Below are positions 1-10,999 of a stretch of 64,000 bases of DNA, one piece after another. The DNA comes from Dactylellina haptotyla (taxonomy: Eukaryota; Ascomycota; Orbiliomycetes; Orbiliales; Orbiliaceae). The notes below the pieces were generated by a model that was given only the letters and a program-made list of their open reading frames with translations, did not search any database and had not been told where the DNA came from. The stretch spans positions 1,302,001-1,366,000 of the forward strand of contig CM062388.1 in NCBI GenBank assembly GCA_031310005.1, given 5' to 3'. How positions within the stretch are numbered: the first letter of the stretch is position 1; every line of letters starts with the position of its first letter. The translations under genes and the position numbers were made by a program.

Positions 1-1209
1 CGTCCCGGCTTCGAACGTCGAGCTCCCCTCCAACTTCACCTCCTTCACAGAGGCCGATTCACACGCAACATCCATCGTCGACAGATTCCTCCCCTCCGTC
101 CCTCACATCGTCCCCGAGACTGTCAGTCATGCACCTGATACAATGGGCTACCTCGCCGCTCTCGGCCTCGATAACGGGTGGGGCCCAACATCCGCCATGC
201 AGACCGTTCTAGAAGCAATCCACGTCACGACGGGCCTCCCTTGGTGGGCCACCGTCATTGCATCCACCGTCGCCCTACGTTCTGCCTTTCTCCCGATCTT
301 CATCCGAGTCTCCGATAACACCGCCCGCACAAGAGAGCTCCAGCCCCTCCTCCTCCCCTACATCAACCGCCAACGTGCAGCCCTAGCTGCAGGAGACCTT
401 CAATCGCAGCAGCAGATCCGTAACGAACTACGAGATATGTACCAGCGCGCAGGCGTCAACCCATTGTGGGCATTCGGAACATTCCTACAGATTCCCTTCC
501 AATTCGGTTCCTTCATGATCCTTCGACAGATGGCGTACCTCCCTGTCCCGGGACTGGAGACGGCTGGTGCCTTCTGGTTCACCGACCTGACCAGCGCTGA
601 CCCCTTTTTCGTCCTCCCCGTTCTGTCATCCGGTTTCCTCTTCTTGAGTTTATCCATGGGTGCGGTCGATTTACCATCTAACGCCTCCGCCGGCGCGATG
701 AAGTACATCCGCATCGGTTTGCCCTTGGTTTCTCTCGCCGTCACGTGCACCATGCCCTCTGTAAGTCTTCAAACATAAGACGCCTCGCAAAATGGCCGGA
801 GATACTAACATCTCGCTCGCTGTAGATACTAACCGTCTACTTTGCTTCCTCCTCCGTGCTCTCATTCATCCAAGCCGCTCTCCTCAGAGACGAGCGCATC
901 AGAAGCCGGTTGGGTATCTACCGTAATAAAACACCCGAAGTTGCCGGCCCGCTGAAACAACAGACACTCTCCGACTCCGCCCTCGCAAGGTTAAAGTCCG
1001 ACCAATCTGTGATCAAACAAGAGAATGAGCGGCGAGCTCAAGAATCCAGGGGCGGTATCCTGTCCGCTGCCATGGGTGCCAAAGGCGGAGTCGGTCAGGG
1101 CGTCAGGGAGCATCTCAGGAAAAACCAGGAGGCCGCAATGCACACAGAGTACGAGAAGCGAGCGAAGGAGGAAGATGAGATGAGAAAGAGAGCTACAGGC
1201 CGGAGGTAG
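1..1209 (+). CDS. OXA1: Mitochondrial inner-membrane insertase Oxa1/YidC (5' end cut by window)
   Basis: Membrane insertase of the Oxa1/YidC/Alb3 family, which inserts mitochondrially made and conservatively sorted proteins into the inner membrane. The open frame runs from base 2, so the presequence and N-terminus lie outside the window. Exon 2..760 joins exon 826..1209 in phase 0; the intron 761-825 has donor GTAAGT and acceptor TGTAG. The visible 380 residues hold the family core: the segment with LPWWATVIASTVALRSAFLP, then a soluble helical loop (RELQPLLLPYINRQ), then NPLWAFGTFLQIPFQFGSFM and two further hydrophobic segments ending in ILTVYFASSSVLSF. After the last membrane segment comes a basic, charged tail of about 110 residues, as expected for the matrix ribosome-binding tail of Oxa1. 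A Cox18-type paralogue is less likely because of this long basic tail. The gene converges on the next one. Confidence 0.88.
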
Positions 1210-1627
1210 CAAATTTTAGTCGGGTAAAAGCACGAGGGTCTCGAGAGCGCCACCACCCGATTTGTACATATGCCATCTAGATTGTATATTCATACGAGTG
1301 AGATCTTCTGCTGTGCGTCTCTCACTGATTTCGAAATTATCAAGTATATATATTCCCATTTTGATATTCTAAGTAGTCTTCGGTGGTGAAAAAATCAAGA
1401 TGAATTGTAAAATGTTCTCGCCATTTGTCTCGCAATTGCGCAAGCCAGGTGTCGTTTTTTTTTTGAAAAAAAAAAAAAAAACACTGAGATCCCTCACGCC
1501 TCGCTAAGATATCATACGGTTAGGTAACAAAAGGATATGTCGGTAAATATTTAATACATCCAAGAAGAAAATAAATAATAAATAATAAATAAATGTAAAT
1601 GCGGCACCGCGGTACAGACTTCGTTTA
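1210..1627. other. Convergent intergenic region
   Basis: Shared 3' flank of two converging genes. It is AT-rich and contains a T-run followed directly by a long A-run near 1456-1482, which could pair as a hairpin, and an AATAAATAATAAATAA stretch near 1570-1595 that could serve polyadenylation on either strand. I see no gene. Confidence 0.6.
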
Positions 1628-4600
1628 TCATTTCAACATGTATCCTAAATCCGGGAGCAAGTCGATAATTTCAGTGAACGCAGAGTCCTCACTCTTCTTC
1701 CCCACTATTGGAGCCATGGTAACGCTCCCCCTCGAAGTATGCTTCATATGCGGCGGCTGAGTGGAAATATTCCCCGTCGATGCGGTAGGCCGGTGGCCAG
1801 TATTTTTTACCACTGCTACAGGCTTTGCCTCGGATTTCGGCGTCGCTTCCTCAAAGGAGCCAAAATCTACATCTCCCCACTCCGAGGATAACGGAGAGGA
1901 GACGCTTGGTTGTAGCGACGCAGGAACCTTCGGAATGTGTGTTTGGGCTTGGCTGGTCTGTTGGGTTGGCAAAACTGGGGTAGACAGTCGTTTGCTATTC
2001 ATCGTAGCTTCCTCTACTTTTACATTCGTGATACTCAACGAATTTAGAGAATTCAACGACCCAAATCCTCCATTCTGAGGGGCTGGCGAACTTCTCCTCG
2101 ACACATCTGGAGTGCCGTGAATAGATGATGCATGGGAAGGTGCATTCGATGTACCAGTTCTCTGTGGAGTTAGAATATTCGACGAAAACAGAGACGTAGC
2201 GCCTGGAGATGGAGTAGCAGGGATAGTGGGCATGGCATTGATGTGCTGGATGGAAATTGGCGATGGAATTCTCTTATTAGCGGCAGAAGGTTGAGGATCT
2301 GGGAACAGCTCTTTCGGATTGGCGCTTGTTATATTCTCATCCGGGGAACCAAACATGTCAAGCGTGAAGGAGCGGCGGCGGACCACTGGTGGAGCATCGC
2401 CATTGACTGAGAGTGTCGGAGTAGAAGGCCAGTCTGTTTTTTGCTCGCTCAATGCTGATGTAGTAATCATGTCGCCCCAATCATCAAAATCATCATCGGC
2501 GATAGCTGAGCTATTATTATCCACTGGCGTTTGGGTTAACTTCGGTGGTGAAATTACAGGGAGAGCTAAAGGTTTTGGAGGTCCGGCTTTCCCATTGGTT
2601 TTAGGGTTTGAAACTTGGGTTGAATTCCTAGTTGGAGGAGACTTTGGTAGAGCCTGTCGCGTTGTGGTTGCAGTAGGTTTGGGATCATCAAATATGTCGA
2701 AAGAGCCCCAAGGGTCTGTAACCGAGGGGGGAGCTGGAGTTATAGAGCTAGCACCGTATGGCTTACCTAAATTAGTGGGAACAATTGGATCCGTTGGTAC
2801 AGGCCGAGTCGCGATATCAAGTGAGGATCTCATCGGCGCAGCTTTTGGTGCGGCTTTTGGTGGTGGATTGCTGATTAGGGATGGAGCTGCAAGGGAAACA
2901 GTTGTTGGTGGCGCAAATTTCGGTTGAGATAGTGGCGCAGTTGCCTGTCCTTTGGCTGTAGGGAGGTTGGTTTTGGGCTGAGGAGGAGCTGAAAACCCAG
3001 AACCTTCAAAGTCCCCAAAATCATCATCGAAAAGGCCGTCTGGTTGTGTACTTTCAGACGCTCGAGTCGGGGGTTTATCAAAGATCGAGAGATCCATGCT
3101 AGATTTCGTAGATTGTGTCTTTGGAGTTGACGCCGCGGGAGGAGATTTCATAGAGGTGATTGACAACTCTCCAAATAAATTATTGGAGCTAGTTCCAATA
3201 TATAAAGATGTCGGGCGGTTTCCAGCAGGTGGTTGCTTTGGTCGTGGGATTTCCACAGAGCTGCTCGCAGCGTGCCTTGGTGTTGGTGGTTGTTTTGGAG
3301 GTGAATGGAATGTCGCGCTGCTAGCCGGACTACGAATACTTTGAGGGCTGTCCAAACTTGGTGATTGTGACGGGGCCTTATTGCTAGCTACAGCACCACT
3401 GCTTCCCCAGCCAAAACTTGGATTTCGGGGACTTTGCGTGGAGCTCCAACCGAAACCAGCTGAGCGAGGGGTTGTTGGTGAAGTAAGACCAAATGATAAC
3501 CGTTTTGCAGGCGGGTCGAAACGAGATTTTGGTGGCGGAAAAGCTGACTTTGTCGGACTCATCGTAGTACTCGATCGTGGGGAAGTGGAATTCCAATCAA
3601 ACATTCCGCTCGTACTCCTTCCAAGCATGGCACGGCCACCCATCCGGTCTTCGGAGATCCACCGTTTGACAATATCGTGGACTTTCTTTTGAGTTTCAGA
3701 GCCGGTCCATCTAACACGTAGAACATCTTCACCTTGGATGCTATTGCGTGCAGACTCTTTCCGAATGAGCTTGTACCAGGTCTTGCGTCTAGTGACTGTT
3801 AGCCTCATGTCCAACATTTTGGTAACATCGCAAGGATTCACTTACTGCGTAGTCGTCGATATAATATCAGAAGCATTAGATCCTGCTGGAAGATGAAACG
3901 GTTTCGTTTTGTATAGTGAATCTAGAACACCAAGGTTGCCCAGTGCAAAATTATCAATGTCGATATTGTGTATGTCGAAAGACTGAGACAGCCTGTTACC
4001 GGCAGGGGGGGACATCGCCGGCTCCGCCACAACCTCAATAGACCCAGATGTATCCTCATCTTCAAAATCTCCAAAGTCATCGCCGATAGATACCGGGGTG
4101 ATTGGCCTTGTGGGGACGTCTGTCACTTTCAATGTCGAATTCTGCGCCTCCAAGCAAGAAGGCAAGTCTTCTTGAGTTTCCTCAAGCTGAACTGTCACAT
4201 CTTCCACGATCGGTTCCTTCCGCGGTGTCTCTACTTCTTCAGTAGTAATTGTGACTGGTAGAGGCGGCACATGGTCTGCTTCCATGTCATACGGGGTGGG
4301 AACCGTGATATCTCCCTCAGAATCTACCAGTTCCTTCACCTTCACAGGACTTGGCTCAGGCGTCCAGCCCTCGCTCCTGTTCCATACATTCGGAGTTTCT
4401 GGAGGGACTAAACTTTCCTCTGTTTTAGCCCATTCGTTCTTGTACTCCCATCCGCCCTTCTCAGGCTTTAATTTGTCGCGTTCGGGCGTCGAAACGAGCT
4501 CATCCGCGTTGGTAGCAGCCGTCGTCAATGTTTCGTTCGGCTTCGATTTCCACCCCCCATGCACATCCGTGTCATGGGAGACATCATTATCATCGAATCC

Positions 4601-4807
4601 TCCCCATCCGTTTGCGAACGAGTCCTGCTTTGCCTTGAAGGGCGAGAATCCGTTCGCTACAGCAGCGCCATTGGAAGCAGCTTCGCCACTGTTTGCCCCT
4701 TTCTTCCCACCATGCGCGGTTGGGGGCGGCGAAGCCTGGAAGTCGGCGAAATCGTCATCATCGTTTGTCGTCTCAGCCCAAGGAGAGCTTGTTGCCCAAT
4801 CGTCCAT
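1628..4807 (-). CDS. Disordered protein with acidic DFGDF motifs, probable clathrin/AP-1 accessory factor
   Basis: Two exons, 4807..3846 and 3788..1628, give 1040 residues. The intron has donor GTAAGT, branch GCTAAC and acceptor ACTAG, and the join restores one frame across a helical segment (RKTWYKLIRKE). Most of the protein is low-complexity Ser/Pro/Thr. Its clearest signals are acidic phenylalanine motifs: DDDDFADF near residue 20, DDFGDFED around 245, DDFGDFEGSGF and DVDFGSFEE in the second half, and a DDFDDWGD variant. Motifs of this type bind the gamma-ear domains of AP-1 and GGA adaptors (known from aftiphilin, Ent5 and Laa2). The only folded-looking part is a short conserved helical region around residues 320-370 (VLRVRWTG..KKVHDIVKRWI). 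Role in trans-Golgi/endosome clathrin traffic is inferred from the motifs only. I do not recognise a named orthologue. Confidence 0.75.
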
Positions 4808-5340
4808 CGATCAAACGCGAGGTGTGCAGAGTACTTGCGCGACCCATCGAGGAGGTCGGATTGTGCTCTGGGTAACGATTTTCTCCTAGAACATGCTGGG
4901 GTTACAAGCTTGGAGAGTTGAATGGGAAAGGAGCTTGCCGTCTCGGTTGGCCAGCTGCATAATCCCGAGCTTGCCTACATAACAACACAAGCTGACATCC
5001 CTCAGCCGCGTACGGGAAGAATATATGTAATATATACATGCTTATGTAGGATCTGCCTAGAGCTATACCAAAGTACTTCGTCTAAGCGAAGTCGAAAACT
5101 ATATCTACATAAATCCAGCGTTGATCATAGAAGTTGGGCATTGTCCTTGGTAGATAGTCTTGTCCGTTGAACATGATCCGATTTTGACTCGGGATCTGTT
5201 GGTCGCTCGATATATTTCCTAGATCGAAACCAGCTTGTAAGCTCAAGCGTGTTAATCGTTGCTCCAAGCTGTGGATGAGACCCAAGATCACTGACAAATC
5301 GAGAGCAATATCAACGTTATAGCTTTGACGATTAGCCATT
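4808..5340. promoter_or_regulatory. Upstream region of the DFGDF-motif gene
   Basis: Leader and promoter side of the minus-strand gene that starts at 4807. A minus-strand open frame of 85 codons lies at 5082-5339, but it has no recognisable domain, no clear flanking exons and no similarity I can name, so I do not call it a gene. Confidence 0.35.
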
Positions 5341-7080
5341 ATTATGTTTAGAAAAGCTTTAAACCCCCAAATTACTTCATATTATCGCCCGAATTCGCGC
5401 GCGAACTCGAGGTCCGTTTGCCAATTTTCTTTGATTGCATGCAATATTGCCATTGAGTTTGGTCCTTACCCCTAGCCGCTAGCTATCCTACCCCCCACTA
5501 TTCCAGCTTCGGAGCAGCAAATAAACTTAAAATGATTATTCTAAGGCTTGTAAAATGTATGATAATTTATCATTCCCATCTCCTCTCCCAAGGTGAGAAG
5601 ATAAGTAACCTACAGTCAGATATTCGATACTACGTATACGTGTATATATCTAAAGTTTGAGAAAGACATCGAAAAATAAGCAGTTACACTAAAAATCTTC
5701 AATCACCACAGAATACTTTCAAGAAACTTTTAGGGAATCGTGGTAAAATTAAATCAGTGTATCATGATATAATGGAAATTTGAATAACAAGCTACTCACA
5801 ATATCGCATGTCGGAAACTCTTTCCTAGAGCATAGTCTTAGGGCTTAGATAAGTTGAAAAGTGGTATTCTTTGTTGATTGTTGATAGCCTTTAGATAAAA
5901 ACGTATTTACAAACCTATTCCTCATCAGTACAGTAAGTGGTTGGTATATCTCGCGAAAAGACAACAAGGCCAATATTGCAATATTGCAATGTGAAACTAT
6001 AATAGGAAATTTTTTAACTTTGTGGTACATACGTATATTGAGTATATTAATTATTGGGATTTTAAACATTTAAAGATCAAGTACCAACCAAAATTAAAAT
6101 CGAGAGATCTTACGAATAATAATAATAATAATAATAGAAGACATAGGCCTCTATATTTCGAGTGTTATTTGTATACCCTGGGTTAAATGTAAGCTACTAC
6201 ATATTCTGCTTGTTTAGACAAATGAATCGCACGCCTACATTTTGATATATCAAGCCAGAGCATATTACATGGACGACCTCTTCTCTATTAAAGGGAGGAC
6301 GAGATAGGAAAAAAGGCGTGTCACCTAAGATTATATTCAACAGGCATAAATATGGCCAAAGAATCGCTCTATGAAATCAAATCAACCCAAGAAATATATT
6401 ATCTATTCCACAGTCGATACAAGAGAGTGCCTAGTTTATAGGAGCCTCTAAGGATGGAAAGGGCTGAGATAATTTGGAGGAGCATTTCGCCAATTTCATA
6501 TAATCTTCAACGCAATCGAACAAGCGTGATTAGAGCAGTCGGATACATGGAAACTCGTCTCAGGAATTCTCGCCGGGTTGAATGCGAATGGAGCAGGATC
6601 TTGGTTAGACGCAAATTCCATAGTGCCATCTAGGGACAAATTTACAAATCAGGTAGAGATATATTTCAGTATGTTCAAGCATTCCTCTTTCTTAAGGAAA
6701 AAATATTGGATATAGTATTATCCGAATGCCATCGATTTTTAATGAACGAGATTTTCTCGGAGCAAGAAATTTAGTTACTAGCAAGGCAAATATCGTGGTT
6801 GCCGCGTGGGAATTGGAAATTCCCCTAAGACCTTAGGGGTGGGCCCACGGGGTGAAACGCTGCTGAGGAGGGGAAAAAGTTCCACAGAAAATGGAGAGGT
6901 GGTTGACCGATTATAACTCCGCCCTTTAAAATACACCTGATCCAATAGCTAAAGCGGGCAAGTTGAAGATTAAATTTCAGTAAATTCATCCATTGTCGAC
7001 GGCAATAAATGAATCTCAAGGCTAGTGTTCAGCGCTATCTTGGCGAGAGTTGAATACAGGACACCTTATATGTTCACCCT
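5341..7080. other. AT-rich gene-poor block
   Basis: About 1.7 kb that is visibly richer in A and T than the neighbouring coding DNA, with many short stop-ridden frames and an (AAT)n run near 6116-6136. I see no gene, no terminal repeats and no transposon domain. The composition would fit an old RIP-mutated or decayed repeat, but nothing in the sequence identifies a family. Confidence 0.4.
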
Positions 7081-8342
7081 CCAAGTTCATACGTAGGTAA
7101 ATTGTACCTGGGTGGCAGGTAAATTCGATGTAGCTGAAGATAAGCTTAAATTTGCTAGGCGAGGGGCGTGAGGGAAATTTGATTTATCCTGAGGCCGACC
7201 GATCATGCTACTGATTTCTGATCCTGTTGGATCCGTTGGATCGAATTTGCACCAGGTTAAATCCAGCAACTGGCAACAGGAAGCCAAGTTATTTTGAGTG
7301 GCTAGTGGAGGATGGTTCCCTTGAAGGAGATCCCTTGAGCATCTGGCCTGTTCAGAAACCCGACCAAAACCCCACTCTCGGGACAGAAATCTGAGTGATA
7401 TAATGAGGGCAGCTTGCAATTGCTTGGGATACTCGACAGCTGCTCAGAAGGCGAGAGGTGTGTGCCTATTTGATTGTTTTTTCAAGGTCCACCACTGAGA
7501 CCATGCCAGGCGCATTACAAGGGTGAGCTTAAAATGCAGCCAATGTATCTGATTGGCAGGAACCCCGCAGAAGTGTGACATCTGCTGCAGCACCGCCCGC
7601 AGCCAGACTGCTCCTCCTGCGAGCTCTGAGCTGCATGTGCAACCCGAACTGATGGGACGGCGTTGTGCGTGGAAGCAATCTTGCCTTCTTCGATTGCATT
7701 GCGCGCATAAAATGGAACAAAGGAAGGTCTGCACACCGCCGTTTGGATGGGAGAAGACATGGCAATCGCGGTCATAAGGAAACATAATAGCCAAGGGAGG
7801 TCTTGTCATACCTCGAGCTTGCATGAAGAGATCAAAGCCCAGCACGCTACCCGGACTAATCAGCGTCGTCAGCGCCGCGAGCCATTGCAGGCATCATCGG
7901 CCATCGATTATTCTTGATCGTTCTGGTCGTGCTGGTCAACACATCTCATCTCGGCCCCTCGGCAAGTCAGATTTTGCCCAAGCAGCGGGCACAGCGAAAT
8001 ATTTGATTTTTTGCCTTGCGCGGGAAAAGAAAATAGCTGCGGCGACTAGCACTGCCAAACTTGTATGAGTCCCCGTTCGAAACAGGAGAGTGGCCATGCG
8101 TCACTGGACATACGAGCATACGTGCTAAAACTGTGTGTGTCTTTCGTGTGGAGAAGAAAAAATAAAAAAATAAAAAAAAAATCTTTTTTTAAAACTTGCG
8201 GCCCTCCCAATTTTTCTAGAAGCGAAAAAAAGAGAATGGTGTGTGTGTGCCTCGTTATACGCTCTCAAGAAAATACCGCATATAAAAAACTTTTTCCCGC
8301 ACAACCCAAGCTGTCCCCGTCCACGGTTCACTGCATCCCATC
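7081..8342. other. Gene-poor region, distal promoter side of SPE2
   Basis: Mixed-composition DNA with no supported gene. Several overlapping frames of 60-130 codons around 7450-7850 on both strands look like chance frames in GC-richer DNA. An A/T-run cluster near 8158-8192 precedes the pyrimidine-rich start of the probable SPE2 leader. Confidence 0.4.
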
Positions 8343-9474
8343 CCACTGCTGCTAGCTGCTATAACCACCAGATTACCACCGGGACCACTATCTGAATCAA
8401 GAAACACGCTCGTCTTTCAGCTAGTTGTTCACTTGTTGGTGTTTTTGCTCTTTCTCTCCCATCAAGCTGCAAAATAAAAGGGAGCGGCTATCTAGCGAGC
8501 TGTCTCGAACTTAATCTGCTAAACATTTTTCTTTCTTCCCATTTCCTTTCTCTCAAGTGACCACCCAGTGCATCAAGTACCTGTTGCATCTCAAGAGAGA
8601 GAAATTTTCATTCACATATAGTATTTCTTTGGATTGTGTAGGTACAACCAATCTCTCTCCCAAAGTTTGGTTCTTATCAACGCTCGACCTCTTTGCTAGA
8701 TTTAGCCTGAGCGTTGCAGCAGCAGAAGACGTATATTTTATATAATATAGGGACGATTGGTCGTGCTGATAAATTATTCTTCCCCTCGGTTTATTTTGGA
8801 TACAAATTATAGAAACCGAAGGAATTCCTGCAACTTATTGCACAAATAAAAGTCTTGTAAACCTCCTGGCCCGTCACGCGGCCAGCTCCACCAGTCACAG
8901 TTCTGGCTACCCTATCGCATCCTTCCCTCTAAGGCTCTGAGCCTCAAAACACTAAACCCGGTCGAGTCTTCAATCCCAACGGACTGAGACTCGCAAAACA
9001 AATACCCAATTGTTAACAGTCCGCCTCATATGAGCCCGAAGGACCTGCTACGCTACCTCTCCAAGCCAGCTAAGTATGTCAATTGATGTCAAAGAAAGCC
9101 TTTTTTATTCCGAAAATCACCTTTCTTACAATTCGTACAGGCCCAGATAACACCTGCCAAAAGGCACACTATATTAAAACGCACGATCTCTTTCTGAAAA
9201 CCACTATTAAACTCTAAATTGAACGAGGACCTCCTCGTCTGCTCTTGACCGGTATCGCTTTCCCACGATATCGGCTTCTTGACGGCGAGGACGGGGCAGC
9301 CTAATCGCCAAACTTCCTTGCTGAAGATCATCACAATCTCCCCGAATCCCTTCCAGGGTAGATACCGCATTATCTATTCTTCAAAGCTCCTTTTCCCATA
9401 TCATTCACCAAAAAAATTTCTACGTCGTTTTTATTACCTGAATACAATCGAGCTCCTATTCAACTACATAAGAG
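8343..9474 (+). promoter_or_regulatory. Long 5' leader of SPE2 lacking upstream AUGs except one uORF
   Basis: Between about 8343 and the first main exon at 9475, I find no ATG on the plus strand except the uORF start at 9030 and two ATGs at 9077 and 9085, both inside a probable intron. The stretch before 9030 is almost 690 bases, pyrimidine-rich in places, and also holds many CT tracts. Absence of ATG over this length suggests it is transcribed leader kept free of upstream starts. The transcription start itself cannot be placed from sequence. Confidence 0.55.
9030..9149 (+). CDS. Short upstream ORF in the SPE2 leader, probably spliced
   Basis: The ATG at 9030 opens MSPKDLLRYLSKPAK. A donor GTATGT at 9074 and acceptor CGTACAG ending at 9140 would splice the frame to end in ..KPR-stop at 9149, giving 17 residues. 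Unspliced, it ends at 9086 after 18 residues (..KYVN). AdoMet decarboxylase mRNAs in animals and plants carry short peptide-coding uORFs that repress translation when polyamines are high. A single uORF in an otherwise AUG-free leader fits that regime here. The regulatory function is inferred. Confidence 0.55.
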
Positions 9475-10999
9475 ATGGTTCAATTTGAGCCTGCCGATTA
9501 CAACAATGAGTCGACTCATCTGTCAATCAATCATGAGGCGACGATTGGTTTAGATTCCACGAATGCGTTCGAAGGTGAGCTTTGTGACACAATATTTTCT
9601 GTGTTGGGTTGCTGTTAAATTACCACAAATAAAGCACTTTGCTAATGACTTCATCTTATCAGGTCCTGAAAAGCTCCTCGAGGTCTGGTTTGCAGCCTCC
9701 CCAGCGGATCTCCCATCAAAATGTGCCCCCGGTGGCCTCAAGGCCGTTCATGAAAATCGTTGGAAGGAAATGCTCGACCTTGTCAAATGCAAGGTCCTTT
9801 CCATTGTTGCTTCTGAGGATGTAGATGCCTACCTTCTCAGCGAGAGCAGCATGTTTGTTTTTCCTCACAAGCTTATTCTTAAAACTTGTGGCACTACGAC
9901 TTTACTCCAGGGCCTTCCTGATATTCTTGAGATTGCTGCTCTTGAAGCTGGATTCGCCTATACGCCTTCTAGGACTGGGAAGCGAGCAGCAGCCACAACC
10001 TACAGAGTATTCTATTCTCGCAAGGCCTTCATGTTTCCGAACAAACAGCTCCACCCTCACCGAAGCTGGAATGATGAAGTCGCTTGCCTTGATGGTATGT
10101 TTCATCGCGGAAGCGCCTATATGGTTGGTAAAATGAACGGGGAGCACTGGTATTTGTACTTGACCTCCCCGACCCCGGAATTGACGCCGCCAGCTTCACC
10201 AATTGAGATCGAACATCACACTGGTGTTACAGAAACGAAAACGATGTTTTTCCCTAGTAGCATCAGGGGAGAAGATGAAACTTTGGAGGTTCTCATGACT
10301 GATTTGGACCCCATCCAAGCGAGACAGTTCTACCTTGAAGACGCGAGTGCGGTCGCGCATCAACAATTCTTTGGTAGAAACAATTGTGAGAAGAAGGGAT
10401 ATGTCTCTGAAAGATATGGATCTCGCCTTGGGGATTGCGATAACTCTGACTCTGAAACGGAGATGGAATGCCCAGCAGAGCTGACAACGGAAGGCCACGC
10501 CTTGGGAACCGTTGTCGCTGAAACGTGTGGACTGGTCGACGTCTATCCGAAAGCCAAGTTTCCGGAGGCTCGGATCGATTCGTACCTTTTCACGCCTTGT
10601 GGTTTCTCTGCGAACGCAGTCATCCCCACGGACACTGACACGCATTACTGGACTGTCCATGTCACCCCCGAGCCTCACTGCTCCTACGCTTCGTTCGAAA
10701 CGAACGTTCCAGGAAACCAGACGGGTCGCGACACTGCGGATGTTATTCAACATGTGGTCGATATCTTCAAGCCTGGGAAGTTCTCTGTCACCTTATTCGA
10801 AGCTCGTCCATTGTTTGACCCACGGTTCCAAGATGTGGCAACATTGAAGCGGTCCCACAAGATGGATAAGATTAAGGGATACCGACGCATCGACCGTATC
10901 GTTCATGACCTTGAAGGATACGACCTTGTGTTCCGCTACTATGAACGCGAGGACTGGAACGGCCCACTGGGGAAGAACATTGGATATCATGAATTCTAA
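9475..10999 (+). CDS. SPE2: S-adenosylmethionine decarboxylase proenzyme
   Basis: Makes decarboxylated AdoMet, the aminopropyl donor for spermidine and spermine synthesis, in the cytosol. Exons 9475..9574 and 9663..10999 join in phase 1 to give 478 residues; the join creates the family sequence FEGPEKLLEVWF. The self-cleavage site is intact: LLSESSMFVFP at about residues 91-101, where Glu94-Ser95 is cut and Ser95 becomes the pyruvoyl group. The catalytic Cys of LILKTCGTT lies at about residue 109. The second conserved block (YLFTPCGFSANA.. with HYWTVHVTPEPHCSYASFET) is present in the C-terminal half. Compared with the roughly 334-residue human enzyme, it carries fungal-type insertions in the middle (around 200-320). 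No break is seen. The leader holds a uORF (see separate entry), so polyamine-responsive translation is likely. Confidence 0.97.

Noticed and set aside
2319-2927. 202-codon plus-strand frame inside the DFGDF-motif gene
   Set aside because: Antisense shadow of the low-complexity coding region; no domain and no splice context.
7444-7845. 133-codon minus-strand frame and overlapping frames in the SPE2 upstream gap
   Set aside because: Several frames on both strands are equally open, none has a domain or plausible exon partners.
10196-10753. 185-codon minus-strand frame opposite SPE2
   Set aside because: Antisense shadow of a conserved enzyme exon.
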